NCBI GenBank assembly: GCA_963822765.1
Contig: CAWGJL010000030.1
Span: forward strand, 1-64,000
Direction of reading: 5' to 3'
DNA from: Palsa-504 sp963822765
GTDB taxonomy: Bacteria > Actinomycetota > Actinomycetes > Streptosporangiales > Streptosporangiaceae
DNA length: 64,000 nt
Shown here: positions 43,557-53,186 of the stretch, piece by piece
Position numbering within the stretch: position 1 is the first letter of the stretch
Layout of the letters: each line of letters starts with the position of its first letter
Notes under the pieces: model-generated
Told to the model about the DNA's origin: nothing
The model's input: the letters and a program-made list of their open reading frames with translations, nothing else
Database searches by the model: none
Translations under genes and position numbers: made by a program

Positions 43557-45032
43557 ATGGCCGTGCCCATGACCAGTGAACAGCGGAAGGCGGCCGCCGC
43601 GCTGCTGCGCGAGCGTGTCCCCGAGGTGGCCGACATCGGCCGCCTGTTCGCCAAGCACGGGCACGAGCTGGCCCTGGTCGGCGGGCCGGTCCGGGACGTC
43701 TTCCGCGGCGAGCGGCCTAGCGACCTCGACCTGACCACCGACGCCCACCCGGACCAGGTCCTGGCCCTGGTGGCGGGCTGGGCCGACGCGACGTGGACCG
43801 TGGGCATCGCCTTCGGCACCGTGGGCCTGCGCAAGGGCAGCACGATCTTCGAGATCACCACCTACCGCAGCGAGCAGTACCGGGCGGAGTCCCGCAGGCC
43901 CGACGTGCGGTACGGCCAGTCGCTGGCGGAGGACCTGAGCCGGCGGGACTTCACCATCAACGCGATGGCGGCCCAGCTGCCCGGCTACGAACTGGTGGAC
44001 CCGTTCGGCGGCCTGGACGCGCTGAAGGACAAGGTGCTGCGCACCCCGGGACGCCCGGAGGACTCGTTCAGCGATGACCCGCTGCGCATCCTGCGCGCGG
44101 CCCGGTTCGCAGCCAAGCTGGGCTTCGCGGTCGCGCCCGAGGTGCGTGCGGCCATGACCGAGCAGGCGGCCCGGCTGGAGATCGTCTCCGCCGAGCGCAT
44201 CGCCGGCGAGCTGACCAAGCTGATGCTCACCCCCGATCCGGCGCTGGGTATCGACCTGCTGGTCCAGACCGGCGTCGCCGATCAGGTCCTGCCCGAGGTG
44301 TCCCGGCTGCGGATGGAGGCCGACGAGCACCACCGGCACAAGGACGTCTACCAGCACAGCCTCACCGTGCTCAGGCAGGCCATCGAGCTGGAGCCGCGCT
44401 ACGGCCTCCAGGACGACCTGACCGTGCGGCTGGCCGCGCTGCTGCACGACATCGGCAAGCCGAAGACCCGGGAGCTGCTGCCCGACGGCCGGGTCGCGTT
44501 CCACATGCACGAGGTGGTGGGCGAGAAGCTGACCAGGAAAAGGCTGGCCGCGCTGCGCTTCCCGAACGACGTGATCCACGACGTGTCCCGGCTGGTCGAG
44601 CTGCACCTGCGGTTCCACGGCTACGGCGAAGGGGAGTGGACGGACTCGGCGGTGCGCCGGTACGTCCGGGACGCCGGCCCGCTGCTCACCCGGCTGCACG
44701 TGCTGACCCGGGCCGACTGCACCACCCGCAACCAGGCCAAGGCGCACCGGCTGGCCCGCGCGTACGACGGCCTGGAGCAGCGCATCGCCGAGCTCGGCGA
44801 GCAGGAGGAGCTGTCCAGGCTCCGGCCGGAACTGGACGGGCACGACATCATGCGCATCCTCGGCGTGACCGGGGGCCGGGTGGTCGGGAGGGCCTGGGAC
44901 TTCCTGCTCGAGCTGCGCATCACCCGCGGCCCGATCGGCCGCGAGCAGGCCCTTCAGGCACTGCTTGACTGGGCCGCGGAGGAGGGCATCCCGGTCCCGG
45001 AGCCAGCCGGCGAAGAGCCGGGCGAGGACTGA
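43557..45032 (+). CDS. CCA tRNA nucleotidyltransferase
   Basis: 491 residues. ELALVGGPVRDVFRGERPSDLDLTTDAHP carries the polymerase-beta fold with the two metal Asp residues, followed by RRDFTINAMAAQL and RILRAARFAAKLGFAVAPEVRAAM (tRNA-binding), then an HD domain AALLHDIGKPKTRELLPDG. It adds or repairs the 3' CCA of tRNAs; both tRNAs in this window lack an encoded CCA. ATG 43557 is chosen; GTG 43563 or ATG 43569 are possible. The 3' end overlaps the convergent MFS gene by 79 bases. Confidence 0.95.
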   Translation: MAVPMTSEQRKAAAALLRERVPEVADIGRLFAKHGHELALVGGPVRDVFRGERPSDLDLTTDAHPDQVLALVAGWADATWTVGIAFGTVGLRKGSTIFEITTYRSEQYRAESRRPDVRYGQSLAEDLSRRDFTINAMAAQLPGYELVDPFGGLDALKDKVLRTPGRPEDSFSDDPLRILRAARFAAKLGFAVAPEVRAAMTEQAARLEIVSAERIAGELTKLMLTPDPALGIDLLVQTGVADQVLPEVSRLRMEADEHHRHKDVYQHSLTVLRQAIELEPRYGLQDDLTVRLAALLHDIGKPKTRELLPDGRVAFHMHEVVGEKLTRKRLAALRFPNDVIHDVSRLVELHLRFHGYGEGEWTDSAVRRYVRDAGPLLTRLHVLTRADCTTRNQAKAHRLARAYDGLEQRIAELGEQEELSRLRPELDGHDIMRILGVTGGRVVGRAWDFLLELRITRGPIGREQALQALLDWAAEEGIPVPEPAGEEPGED

Positions 45033-46327
45033 CCCCGGGGCCGCGCCAGCCAGTACGCCCCGGCCAGGATCGCGAACCCGGCCGCCACCGCGGCCACGAT
45101 GGCCGGCGAGTGGCCGTCAGACGGCATGAACGCCGCGCTCAGCGCGGCCCCGGCCACGTACGGGACGTTGGACATCAGGTCGTAGAAGGCGAACACCCGG
45201 CCCCGGTACTCGTCGGCCACCTCCTCCTGCAAGATCGTGACGGCGCAGATCGCCACGCCCTGCCGGGTCAGGTACAGCCCGAACCCGATGGCCAGGTAGG
45301 CCAGCTGGCTGAAGGTCTCGCCCAGCGCCACCGTCAGCACCGCGCTGGCCAGCAGCAGCACCGTGATCCAGGCCGGCTTGGACAGCCGCCGGGTGACCGG
45401 CGGGGTGATCACGGCCGCGCAGGCGTAGCCGATCCCCGACGCGATGACCAGCCCGCCCAGGTGACCCTCGGCGGCGCCCACGCTCGAGCGGTAGAAGTAG
45501 TCCCGGTACAGCAGGATCGACATCAGGAACAACGGCCCGAACAGGAAGCTGAAGCCGCCGGTCGCGCCCAGCGCGGCCGCCGCGCCGCGCCGCCGCACGA
45601 CGTACCGCGCGCCCGCCGCCAGCCCGGCCCCGACCACGGCCAGCTCGCTGAGCAGCCGGCCCGGCGGCTCCTGCCCGGGTGCCCGCACCGGGCCCAGCAG
45701 GTCGCGGCCCATGCTGGCCGCCACCATGCTGGCCGCGACGTAGCAGCCGCCCCCGACCAGCAGCGTGACGGCCGCGCCGCGTTCGGTGTTGCCGGTGGCC
45801 ACGTTCAGGCCCAGGGCCACGATCCCGCCCAGCGTGGCCATGATGCCGCCCGCCGTGGGCGATACCGAGTTGGCCATGACCAGCTTGTCCTCGGCCACCA
45901 CGTGCGGCAGCGCCGCGGACAGCGAGGACAGGAAGAACCGGTTCACGCCGAGGACGAGCAGGACCCCGACGTACAGCGGGGCGCCGCGGCTGCCCGCCGC
46001 CATCAGCGCCGCGGTCAGCACCACGAAGGCCGACCGGACCACCGCCGACCAGACCAGGATCTGGCGCCGGGACCACCGGTCGATGAGCACCCCGGCGAAC
46101 GGCCCGATCAGCGAGTACGGCAGGTACAGGGCGGCGAAGGCGGCCGCGCCGGCCGCCGGGCTGGGGAACGTCGAGGCGTTGAAGAACACGTACGTGCCGA
46201 CCCCGGCGGTGATGATGCCGTCACCGGTCTGCGAGACCAGCCGGGTGGCGAACAGCCGCCGGAAGTCCCGCTCGGCCAGGACGACCCTCAGGTCGCCCAG
46301 GAACGCCGACCGGCCGCTCGCTGCCAC
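44954..46327 (-). CDS. MFS transporter
   Basis: 457 residues with about 12 membrane helices. FRRLFATRLVSQTGDGIITAGVGTYVFFN opens it, as in the ENTS/MFS_3-type exporters; GPFAGVLIDRWSRRQILVWS is the loop 2-3 motif; EEVADEYRGRVFAFYDLMSN lies late. Substrate not predictable. The last ~25 residues (SSPGSSPAGSGTG) read over the 3' end of cca, so the natural stop may be earlier. Transcribed in the direction away from ino1, 33 bases past its stop. Confidence 0.85.
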   Translation of the reverse strand: MAASGRSAFLGDLRVVLAERDFRRLFATRLVSQTGDGIITAGVGTYVFFNASTFPSPAAGAAAFAALYLPYSLIGPFAGVLIDRWSRRQILVWSAVVRSAFVVLTAALMAAGSRGAPLYVGVLLVLGVNRFFLSSLSAALPHVVAEDKLVMANSVSPTAGGIMATLGGIVALGLNVATGNTERGAAVTLLVGGGCYVAASMVAASMGRDLLGPVRAPGQEPPGRLLSELAVVGAGLAAGARYVVRRRGAAAALGATGGFSFLFGPLFLMSILLYRDYFYRSSVGAAEGHLGGLVIASGIGYACAAVITPPVTRRLSKPAWITVLLLASAVLTVALGETFSQLAYLAIGFGLYLTRQGVAICAVTILQEEVADEYRGRVFAFYDLMSNVPYVAGAALSAAFMPSDGHSPAIVAAVAAGFAILAGAYWLARPRGQSSPGSSPAGSGTGMPSSAAQSSSA

Positions 46328-46360
46328 CTGTCCAGCTTAGAACCCAGCCCGGGCGGCCGG

Positions 46361-47440
46361 TTAGCGGGCGACCTCGCCGCGGATGAACTTCTCCACCAGG
46401 TCGCGGCACACGTCGTCGCCGAACTGCTCCGGCGGCGACTTCATGAAGTACGAGCTGGCCGAGATCACCGGCCCGCCGATGCCGCGGTCCAGCGCGATCT
46501 TGGCCGCGCGCACCGCGTCGATGATCACGCCCGCCGAGTTGGGCGAGTCCCACACCTCGAGCTTGTACTCCAGGTTGAGCGGCACGTCCCCGAACGCCCG
46601 GCCTTCCAGCCGCACGTACGCCATCTTGCGGTCGTCCAGCCAGGGCACGTGGTCCGACGGGCCGATGTGCACGGCCGCGCGCTCCATCTCGTGCGGGATC
46701 TGCGAGGTGACCGCGCGGGTCTTGGAGATCTTCTTGGACTGGAGCCGGCTGCGCTCCAGCATGTTCATGAAATCCATGTTCCCGCCGAAGTTGAGCTGGT
46801 AGGTGCGCAGCAGCTCGACCCCGCGGTCCTCGAACAGCTTGGCCAGGACGCGGTGGGTGATGGTGGCACCGACCTGGGACTTGATGTCGTCGCCGATGAC
46901 CGGCACGCCGGCCTCGGTGAACTTGGCGGCCCATTCCGGGTCGGAGGCGATGAACACCGGCAGCGCGTTCACGAACGCCACGCGCGCGTCGATCGCGCAC
47001 TGGGCGTAGAACCGGTCGGCCTGCTCGGACCCGACCGGCAGGTAGGACACGAGCACGTCGGCGCCGGTCTCGCGCAGCACCTGGGCCACGTCCGCGGGCG
47101 GCTCGTCGGATTCGGTGATGATCTCCCGGTAGTACTCGCCCAGGCCGTCCAGGGTGGGACCACGCTGGACCGTCACCCCGGTCGGCGGCACGTCCGCGAT
47201 CTTGATCGTGTTGTTCTCGCTGGCCAGGATGGCCTCGGCCAGGTCGACGCCGACCTTCTTGGTGTCCACGTCGAACGCGGCGACGACCTCTAGGTCGCTG
47301 ATGTGGTACGGCCCGAACCGGACATGCATGAGGCCGGGAACCCTCGCCCCGTCGGCGGCGTCCTTGTAGTACTCCAGTCCCTGCACCAGGGAGCTAGCGC
47401 AGTTACCCACCCCCACGATGGCGATGCGTACCTTGCCCAT
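46361..47440 (-). CDS. ino1: Inositol-3-phosphate synthase
   Basis: 359 residues. MGKVRIAIVGVGNCASSLVQGLEYYKD is the NAD-binding start; NFGGNMDFMNMLERSRLQSKKISKTRAVTSQ and DHVPWLDDRKMAYVRLEGR are family signatures of the actinobacterial/archaeal type. It converts glucose 6-phosphate to 1L-myo-inositol 1-phosphate, the precursor of phosphatidylinositol and mycothiol. The padR stop and this start overlap by one base (TGATG), so translation is coupled to the regulator. Confidence 0.96.
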   Translation of the reverse strand: MGKVRIAIVGVGNCASSLVQGLEYYKDAADGARVPGLMHVRFGPYHISDLEVVAAFDVDTKKVGVDLAEAILASENNTIKIADVPPTGVTVQRGPTLDGLGEYYREIITESDEPPADVAQVLRETGADVLVSYLPVGSEQADRFYAQCAIDARVAFVNALPVFIASDPEWAAKFTEAGVPVIGDDIKSQVGATITHRVLAKLFEDRGVELLRTYQLNFGGNMDFMNMLERSRLQSKKISKTRAVTSQIPHEMERAAVHIGPSDHVPWLDDRKMAYVRLEGRAFGDVPLNLEYKLEVWDSPNSAGVIIDAVRAAKIALDRGIGGPVISASSYFMKSPPEQFGDDVCRDLVEKFIRGEVAR

Positions 47441-48045
47441 CAGGATGACTCCTTATCGGAAGTGTTCTCTGGTCCGCCGGCCTGCCGCTCTGAGGCGATC
47501 AGCTCATTCAGCCACCGGACTTCTCGTTCCACTGACTCCAGGCCATGCCGGTGCAGTTCCAGGGTGTAACTGTCCACGCGCTCCCTGGTTCGCGTCAGAG
47601 CCGCCCGGATGGACTCCGTGCGCTCCTCGAGCCGGCTGCGCCGCCCCTCGAGGATCCGGAGCCGTACGTCGGCCCTCGTCTGCCCGAAAAACGCGAAGTG
47701 AACTCCGAACCCGTCGTCGTCCCACGCCGCGGGGCCGCCTTCGCCGAGGAGGTCCTGCAGCCGTTCCTTGCCTTCGGCCGTCAGCCGGTACACCTTCAGC
47801 GCCCGCCGGCCGGGCCGCGGCCAGGCCGCGGTGGTACGGGCAGGCTCGGCCTCGTCGTGCTCCTCCGCGATCAGCCCGGCCGCGAGCAGTTCGTGCAGGC
47901 ACGGGTAGAGCGATCCGTAGGAGAGCGCGCGGAACAACCCGAGGACGCTGGTGAGCTGCTTGCGCAGCTCGTAGCCGTGCATCGGCGTCCTGTGCAGCAG
48001 CCCGAGCACGGCGAGCTCGAGTACTGCGGACCGGTTGCGCCCCAC
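47440..48045 (-). CDS. PadR-family transcriptional regulator coupled to ino1
   Basis: About 201 residues from GTG 48045 (VGRNRSAVLELAVLGLLHRTPMHGYELRKQLTSVLGLFRALSYGSLYPCLHELLAAGLI), with AGGGGGC upstream. This is the PadR winged helix; the C-terminal half (DVRLRILEGRRSRLEERTESIRAALTRTRERVDSYTLELH) is a dimerising coiled coil. Longer in-frame starts run into the palindromes upstream. A homologue stands before inositol synthase in other actinobacteria. Likely represses its own operon through the sites at 48091-48163. Confidence 0.9.
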   Translation of the reverse strand: MGRNRSAVLELAVLGLLHRTPMHGYELRKQLTSVLGLFRALSYGSLYPCLHELLAAGLIAEEHDEAEPARTTAAWPRPGRRALKVYRLTAEGKERLQDLLGEGGPAAWDDDGFGVHFAFFGQTRADVRLRILEGRRSRLEERTESIRAALTRTRERVDSYTLELHRHGLESVEREVRWLNELIASERQAGGPENTSDKESS

Positions 48046-48090
48046 GCTGCCCCCTGAGTCCGGCTCTATCCCTATCTTGTGTATCTCTAC

Positions 48091-48163
48091 GATGTGTCGA
48101 GACGATGTGTCGAGACGATACTTCGGTTCGCTAGATCGCCCCGATGTATCGGTCCGATACATC
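48091..48163 (-). promoter_or_regulatory. Tandem PadR operator candidates upstream of padR-ino1
   Basis: 48143-48163 is a perfect palindrome with 10-base arms (GATGTATCGG and its complement) around one T. 48104-48124 matches it at 16 of 21 positions and 48091-48111 is a third related copy that overlaps the second. They lie 46-118 bases upstream of the padR start, in the gap to the divergent DUF5318 gene. ATGT/ACAT-ended palindromes fit known PadR sites. Confidence 0.7.
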
Positions 48164-48257
48164 TGCATACTATGTCCCGCTTCGGTCCCCGGCAAGCCCG
48201 AACATGATCACCTACCGGGCTCGGCTCAGACCCCGGTTGGGACGTACTCTGGCGAAT

Positions 48258-48662
48258 ATGACGTCAAGGCGTTCCGTCGTGGATTACGGGCTGGCCCGCC
48301 GGGCCACCCTGGCGTCCGTGTTCTCCGGGCGCACGACCGTTACCGACGTCTGTGACGCGCACCCGTACCTGCTGCGCGCGGCGAAGTTCCATGGTGAGCC
48401 CACCGACGAGCGCTGCCCGATCTGCCGTAAGGCCAGGCTGACCCACGTCACCTACGTCTACGGCGACGAGCTCGGTCAGTACGAGGGACGGGTGAAGAAG
48501 ACCCGCGAACTGGACGAGATGGCCGCCGAATACGGCGAATTCCGGGTTTATGTGGTCGAAGTCTGCCAAAGTTGCGGGTGGAACCACCTCGCCTCCTCCT
48601 ACGTTCTCGGCACTGGTGAACCTGCCGTACGCCGGAGGCGGCGTGCGCGGAGCAGCCAGTGA
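48258..48662 (+). CDS. DUF5318 family protein with zinc-ribbon cysteines
   Basis: 134 residues, MTSRRSVVDYGLARRATLASVFSGRTTVTDVCDAHPYLLRAAKFHGEP. Two Cys pairs, CPIC and CQSC, should bind one zinc ion. The C-terminus is Arg-rich. Conserved in actinobacteria between the inositol synthase/PadR pair and the class A PBP, function unknown. ATG 48258 gives the conserved N-terminus. Confidence 0.85.
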   Translation: MTSRRSVVDYGLARRATLASVFSGRTTVTDVCDAHPYLLRAAKFHGEPTDERCPICRKARLTHVTYVYGDELGQYEGRVKKTRELDEMAAEYGEFRVYVVEVCQSCGWNHLASSYVLGTGEPAVRRRRRARSSQ

Positions 48663-48782
48663 ACTCCTTACCCAGGAGGTAACGTGTTTGATCGGCGGGT
48701 CGCCGGATGACCGGATCCGCCGCCGGGTAGAGGCCGCTTTTTCCCGCAAAAGCCGCGGCCTCCGAGCCACCAGCGAGGACGC

Positions 48783-51745
48783 GTGAGCAGCAAAGCTGAT
48801 GACTTTGACGTTCGGTTTCGCGACGGCCGCGACGGCCGCGCCTGGGGCAGCGGGGCGGACGAGGACGACGCCAACGGCGGTTACGGTGACGGGCGCTACG
48901 GTGACGGGGCCTACGCCGGAGACGATCATGGAGCGATGGGCGGGACAGTCGACTACGACCTGGGTTACGACGCCAACGGCTGGGACACGCAGGGCTTCCG
49001 GAGCCCGGCGGCCGGCTACCTGGACAATCACGAGACCGCCCAGCTAGGCGACGGCGACGGCGACGGCGGCCTCGGCACGGCCCCGCGGCGAGAGAACGGC
49101 CGCGGCGGCAGCCACGCGCGGACGAGCGGCACCCAGCAGGTCGGCCCGCTGAACTGGGCCCCGGATGCCCCGGACGCACCGCCCGCTCCGGACGCACCCG
49201 ACGCCCCGGGGAGCATCGGCCCCTGGCTCCCGGTCCCGCCCGGGTCCCCGTTCGCGCCGGGTCGGCGCGGCCGCCGGGCGCGTACCGGCGGGCCGGGCGG
49301 CCCGAAACCACCCGGGGGCGGTGCCAAGGTCAAGGGCAGCTGGTGGCGCCACTGGACCTGGCGCAAGGCGCTCGGCGTCCTGCTGTCGATCATCGGCGGG
49401 ATCATCGTGCTGCTCGTCGTGGCGGTGGCCTATATCTACAGCAAGACCCCGGTGCCCGCCGAGCAGATGGCCTTGAGCATGTCGTCCCAGTCCGTGGTGT
49501 ACGCCAGCGACGGGCACACCGTCATCGGCCGGTTCGGGTCTACGGACAGGCAGGTCGTCAGCTACCAGCAGATCCCGGCCCAGATCATCGACTCGGTGCT
49601 GTCCGCTGAGGACCGCAACTTCTTCAACGAGGGTGGTGTCTCGCCGACCGGCATCCTGCGCGCCGCGTGGCAGGACACCCTCGGCGGCGGCAACTTCCAG
49701 GGCGGCTCGACGATCACCCAGCAGTTCGTGCGTAACTACTACCAGGGCATCGGCACCTCGCAGACCGCGAGCCGGAAGATAAAAGAGATCTTCGTCGCGA
49801 TGAAGGTCTCCAGGCAGAAGTCCAAGCAGTGGATCCTGGAGAACTACCTCAACACGATCTACCTCGGCCAGGGCGCCTACGGCATCGGCGCGGCGGGGCA
49901 GACGTACTTCAACATCCCCGTGTCCAAGCTTTCCAGCATCAGCTGGAGCCAGGCGGCGCTGCTGGCCGCGATCATCCAGCAGCCAAGCACCTACCCGCTG
50001 CCGCAGTACCGGAACGATCTTGAGGCCCGCTGGCAGTACGTCCGGGACGGCCTGCGCACGATGGGCTGGATCACGCCTCAGACATATGACCAGATGAAGT
50101 TCCCCGCCTTCGGCGATTACACGCCGGGAAGCTACGGCAAGGACGTGTGGGACCCCTACGTGACTCGACATGGTCAAGAACGAGCTGATGGACGTCTACG
50201 GCTACACGGAGTCGCAGCTCCTCAACGGCGGCTACAAGATCGTCACCACCATCGACCCGGTCAAGATGCGTGCCCTGTACCAGGCGGTCATCACCGAGAA
50301 GCGCAGATGGCCGCCGGCGGCGAACCGCTGCGGTCCTACATGCACATCGGCGCGGCGCTTGAGAACCCGCAGACCGGCGCGATCGAGGCGTTCTACGGCG
50401 GGCCAGGCTATCCGGGCTGGAAGTACGACGGCGACGGTCGCCGCATCACCGTCAAGGAATGCAACATCATCCACTGCGAAGAGAACATGGCCGTCTACGC
50501 CCGCGAGCAGGTCGGCTCTTCGTTCAAGCCGTACGTGCTCTCGGCCGCCGTCGCCGCCGACATGAACGTGCAGGGGTCCATGCTGGACGGCCAGGACAAC
50601 GTGTGCATCCCGCCCGACAGCTCGCAGTACCCAGGAAACCGCACGATGAAGAATGCCTACCCGGACCCTGCCGGGTACCCGAACAACTGCCAGCCCGGCT
50701 GGTACCCGATGAGCAACGACAGCACCGGCGAGAACGGCGCGTTCAGCCCTCAGGACGCGATGGCCAACTCGATCAACACCGCCTACGCCGACCTGTGGCA
50801 CTACGTCGGCGGCCAGGCCGTCGTGCACATGGCGGCGATGTTCGGCGTCGACCGACCTATCCGGGCTGACCGGCATGGTGCACGAGGCGGGCGTCGCTCT
50901 CGGCCAAGCCTCGCTCAGCGTGCTGGAGCAGACCACAATGCTGGCGGCGATCGACAATGGCGGTACGTATCACGCCGCTCACGTGATCGGGTCCATCTCC
51001 CAGGGCGGCGCGCACTACCCGTTGAGCGTCCGCAGCTACGCTGTGTTCAGCCAGAGCCCGACCGTGAACTCGGAAATGGCGTCGCAGGTCCAGTACGCGA
51101 TGTCGAAGGTCGCGTATGACGGCACCGGTGCCGCGGCCGGGATGAGCGACGGCCGCGAGATTATCGCCAAGACCGGGACCACGAACACCGCCCAGTCGGC
51201 GTTCTTCATCGGCGCGATCCCGCAGGAGTCGCTGGCGATCGGCATCTTCACCAACCACCAGAGCGGCAAGCTCAACGACCCGCAGACTCTGAACGGCCTC
51301 GGCGGCATCTCCCAGGGCGTTTGGCGGTACCTGGCCGGCGATGATCTGGCACAGCTACGCGCAGAACATGTTCATCCCGCTGGGGGCGGAGAATTCCACG
51401 CCGGCGGTGTTCACCGGGGCCAACGTGGATCCTGGCGCCGGCCGAAACTGGTCAACGTGGGCAAGAAGCACCCCAAGAAGAAGAACAACAACAACAACCA
51501 GAACCCGGACCCGGGCAATAACCCGCCCCCCGCCAGGGAACGGGAACCCGAACCCGTACCCCACCTACAGCTGCGATCCGTCCGTGGTGACCTGCAACCC
51601 GAACGCGGCGAGCGGTGACGGCACCACCCAGTCGGTCAGCGCCATCGAGGCGGGCGCCGCGATGGGCGGCATCGTCGCCGGGCTCCCCGCGACGTGCCTG
51701 TGGGTCCGGCGCCGCTCGCGCCGGGGAGTCACCAGGCGCGGTTAG
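48783..51745 (+). pseudogene. Class A penicillin-binding protein with six frame breaks
   Basis: Starts GTG 48783 with ~180 acidic/Gly-rich residues, a membrane helix (ALGVLLSIIGGIIVLLVVAVAYIYS), then a glycosyltransferase domain (SAEDRNFFNEGG; GGSTITQQFVRNYYQG). The transpeptidase motifs are all readable: SSFK (QVGSSFKPYV), SIN (MANSINTAY) and KTG (IAKTGTTNT). Frames change at about 50163, 50304, 50853, 51340, 51450 and 51526-51531, each a one- or two-base change, and the last in a C6 run. No residue decay is seen in the segments, so these are recent mutations or sequence errors. An intact enzyme would polymerise and cross-link peptidoglycan. Confidence 0.85.
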
Positions 51746-51753
51746 ATAGGAGC

Positions 51754-53145
51754 GTGGAAGACACCCGGCCGGGTACTCTCCCGCCCGATGATCACCACCA
51801 GGTGAACTGGGCGTTGCGGGGGCGCGTGCCGCTGGCCGTCACCCTGGGCAGCGCCAGCGTGCTGGTCGCGGCCTCCGTGCTGGCCATGGTGCTCGCGTTC
51901 GCCGAGAAGGTGCCGTGCCGCGCGGGCGCCTGGAACACCGACGTCAGGAAGTACCAGGACTTCTGCTACACCGACATCTACCCGCTGTACTACAGCGAGG
52001 GCCTGTACGACAAGCGGGTCCCCTACAGCGGGCACCCGGTGGAGTACCCGGTGCTGATCGGCGGGGCCATGCAGGCCGTGGCCTGGCTGGTCCGCAACGT
52101 CGACGCGGCGATCAGGGGCCGGGAGTTCTACGACGTCACCGTGGTCCTGCTCGCGCTGTGCGCGGTGGCCGCCGTGCTCGCGACCGCGAGCGCGGCCGGG
52201 CCCGGCCGGCGGTGGCAGGCGCTGCTGGTGGCGCTGTCCCCGGCGCTGATCCTGAACGCGTTCGTCAACTGGGACCTGATCGCCATGGCGCTGACCGCGC
52301 TGGGCATCGCGGCCTGGGCGGCGCGCCGCGGCGTCTGGGCCGGCGTCCTGCTCGGCCTGGCCGTCGCGACCAAGTTCTACCCGTTGGTGGTACTCGCCGC
52401 GCTGCTGCTGCTCTGCCTGCGGGCCGGCCGGCTGCGGGAGTTCACGAAGACCTTCGCCGCCGCCGCGGTGGCCTGGCTGGCGGTCAACGTCCCGGTCATG
52501 ATCGTCGCGCTGCCCGGCTGGGCCACCTTCTACATCTACAGCAAGAACCGGGGCGCCGACTGGGGCTCAGTCTGGTACATGTTCCAGCATTTCAACCTGC
52601 CCAGACTCGGAAGTTACCAGCTCAGCGTGCTCAACGACATGTCCGCGGCGGCGCTGGCGGTCGCCGTCGCCGCGATCGCCCTGCTCGCGCTGGCCGCGCC
52701 CCGCCGCCCCCGGCTGCCGCAGCTGTGCTTCCTGCTGCTGGCCGCGTTCCTGATGACGAATAAGGTCTGGTCCCCGCAGTACGTCATCTGGCTGGTGCCG
52801 CTGGCGGTGCTGGCCCGCCCCCGGCTGTGGCCCTACCTGCTCTGGCAGCTGGCTGAGATCGGCTACTTCCTCGCCATCTGGGCCTACCTGATCTTCCAGG
52901 CACGCCTCAGCCCGGGGCCCCCGTTCGCCGGCTACCAGGGCCTCAGCACGGGGTGGTACTTCACGGCGCTCGCGGCCAGGTTCCTCACCGTAGGCCTGCT
53001 CGCCGCCTACGTGGTGAAGGACATTCTTTATTCCGAACGGGACGTGGTGCGTGCTCACGGCCTCGACGACCCGGCGGGTGGCGTCCTGGACCAGGCCCCG
53101 GACCGGTTCCGGATCCGGCTCGGCCGGCCGGTCAGTGCTGGCTAG
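51754..53145 (+). CDS. GT87-type membrane glycosyltransferase (DUF2029)
   Basis: 463 residues from GTG 51754 after TAGGAGC, 8 bases past the PBP end. About ten membrane helices; early acidic DTDIYPLYYSEGLYDKRVPYSGHPVEYPVL and later AVATKFYPLVVLAALLLL and FLMTNKVWSPQYVIWLVPLAVL are typical of polyprenyl-phosphate-mannose-dependent alpha-mannosyltransferases of the GT87 group. Likely adds mannose to a lipid-linked or envelope glycan outside the membrane. The acceptor is unknown. Co-transcription with the PBP is likely. Confidence 0.85.
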   Translation: MEDTRPGTLPPDDHHQVNWALRGRVPLAVTLGSASVLVAASVLAMVLAFAEKVPCRAGAWNTDVRKYQDFCYTDIYPLYYSEGLYDKRVPYSGHPVEYPVLIGGAMQAVAWLVRNVDAAIRGREFYDVTVVLLALCAVAAVLATASAAGPGRRWQALLVALSPALILNAFVNWDLIAMALTALGIAAWAARRGVWAGVLLGLAVATKFYPLVVLAALLLLCLRAGRLREFTKTFAAAAVAWLAVNVPVMIVALPGWATFYIYSKNRGADWGSVWYMFQHFNLPRLGSYQLSVLNDMSAAALAVAVAAIALLALAAPRRPRLPQLCFLLLAAFLMTNKVWSPQYVIWLVPLAVLARPRLWPYLLWQLAEIGYFLAIWAYLIFQARLSPGPPFAGYQGLSTGWYFTALAARFLTVGLLAAYVVKDILYSERDVVRAHGLDDPAGGVLDQAPDRFRIRLGRPVSAG

Positions 53146-53170
53146 TTAGTGCTGGCTAGTTAGTGCTGGC
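53134..53170. repeat. 14-bp tandem repeat spanning the GT87 stop codon
   Basis: AGTGCTGGCTAGTT is repeated 2.6 times (53134-53147, 53148-53161, 53162-53170). The TAG of the first unit is the stop codon of the glycosyltransferase; the repeat units carry further stops. Probably a simple slippage duplication. Confidence 0.8.
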
Positions 53171-53186
53171 CGGCGTAGGGTGGTAG

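Noticed and set aside
45110..47293. 727-codon plus-strand frame opposite MFS and ino1
   Set aside because: Spans two genes and a gap on the other strand; composition not protein-like.
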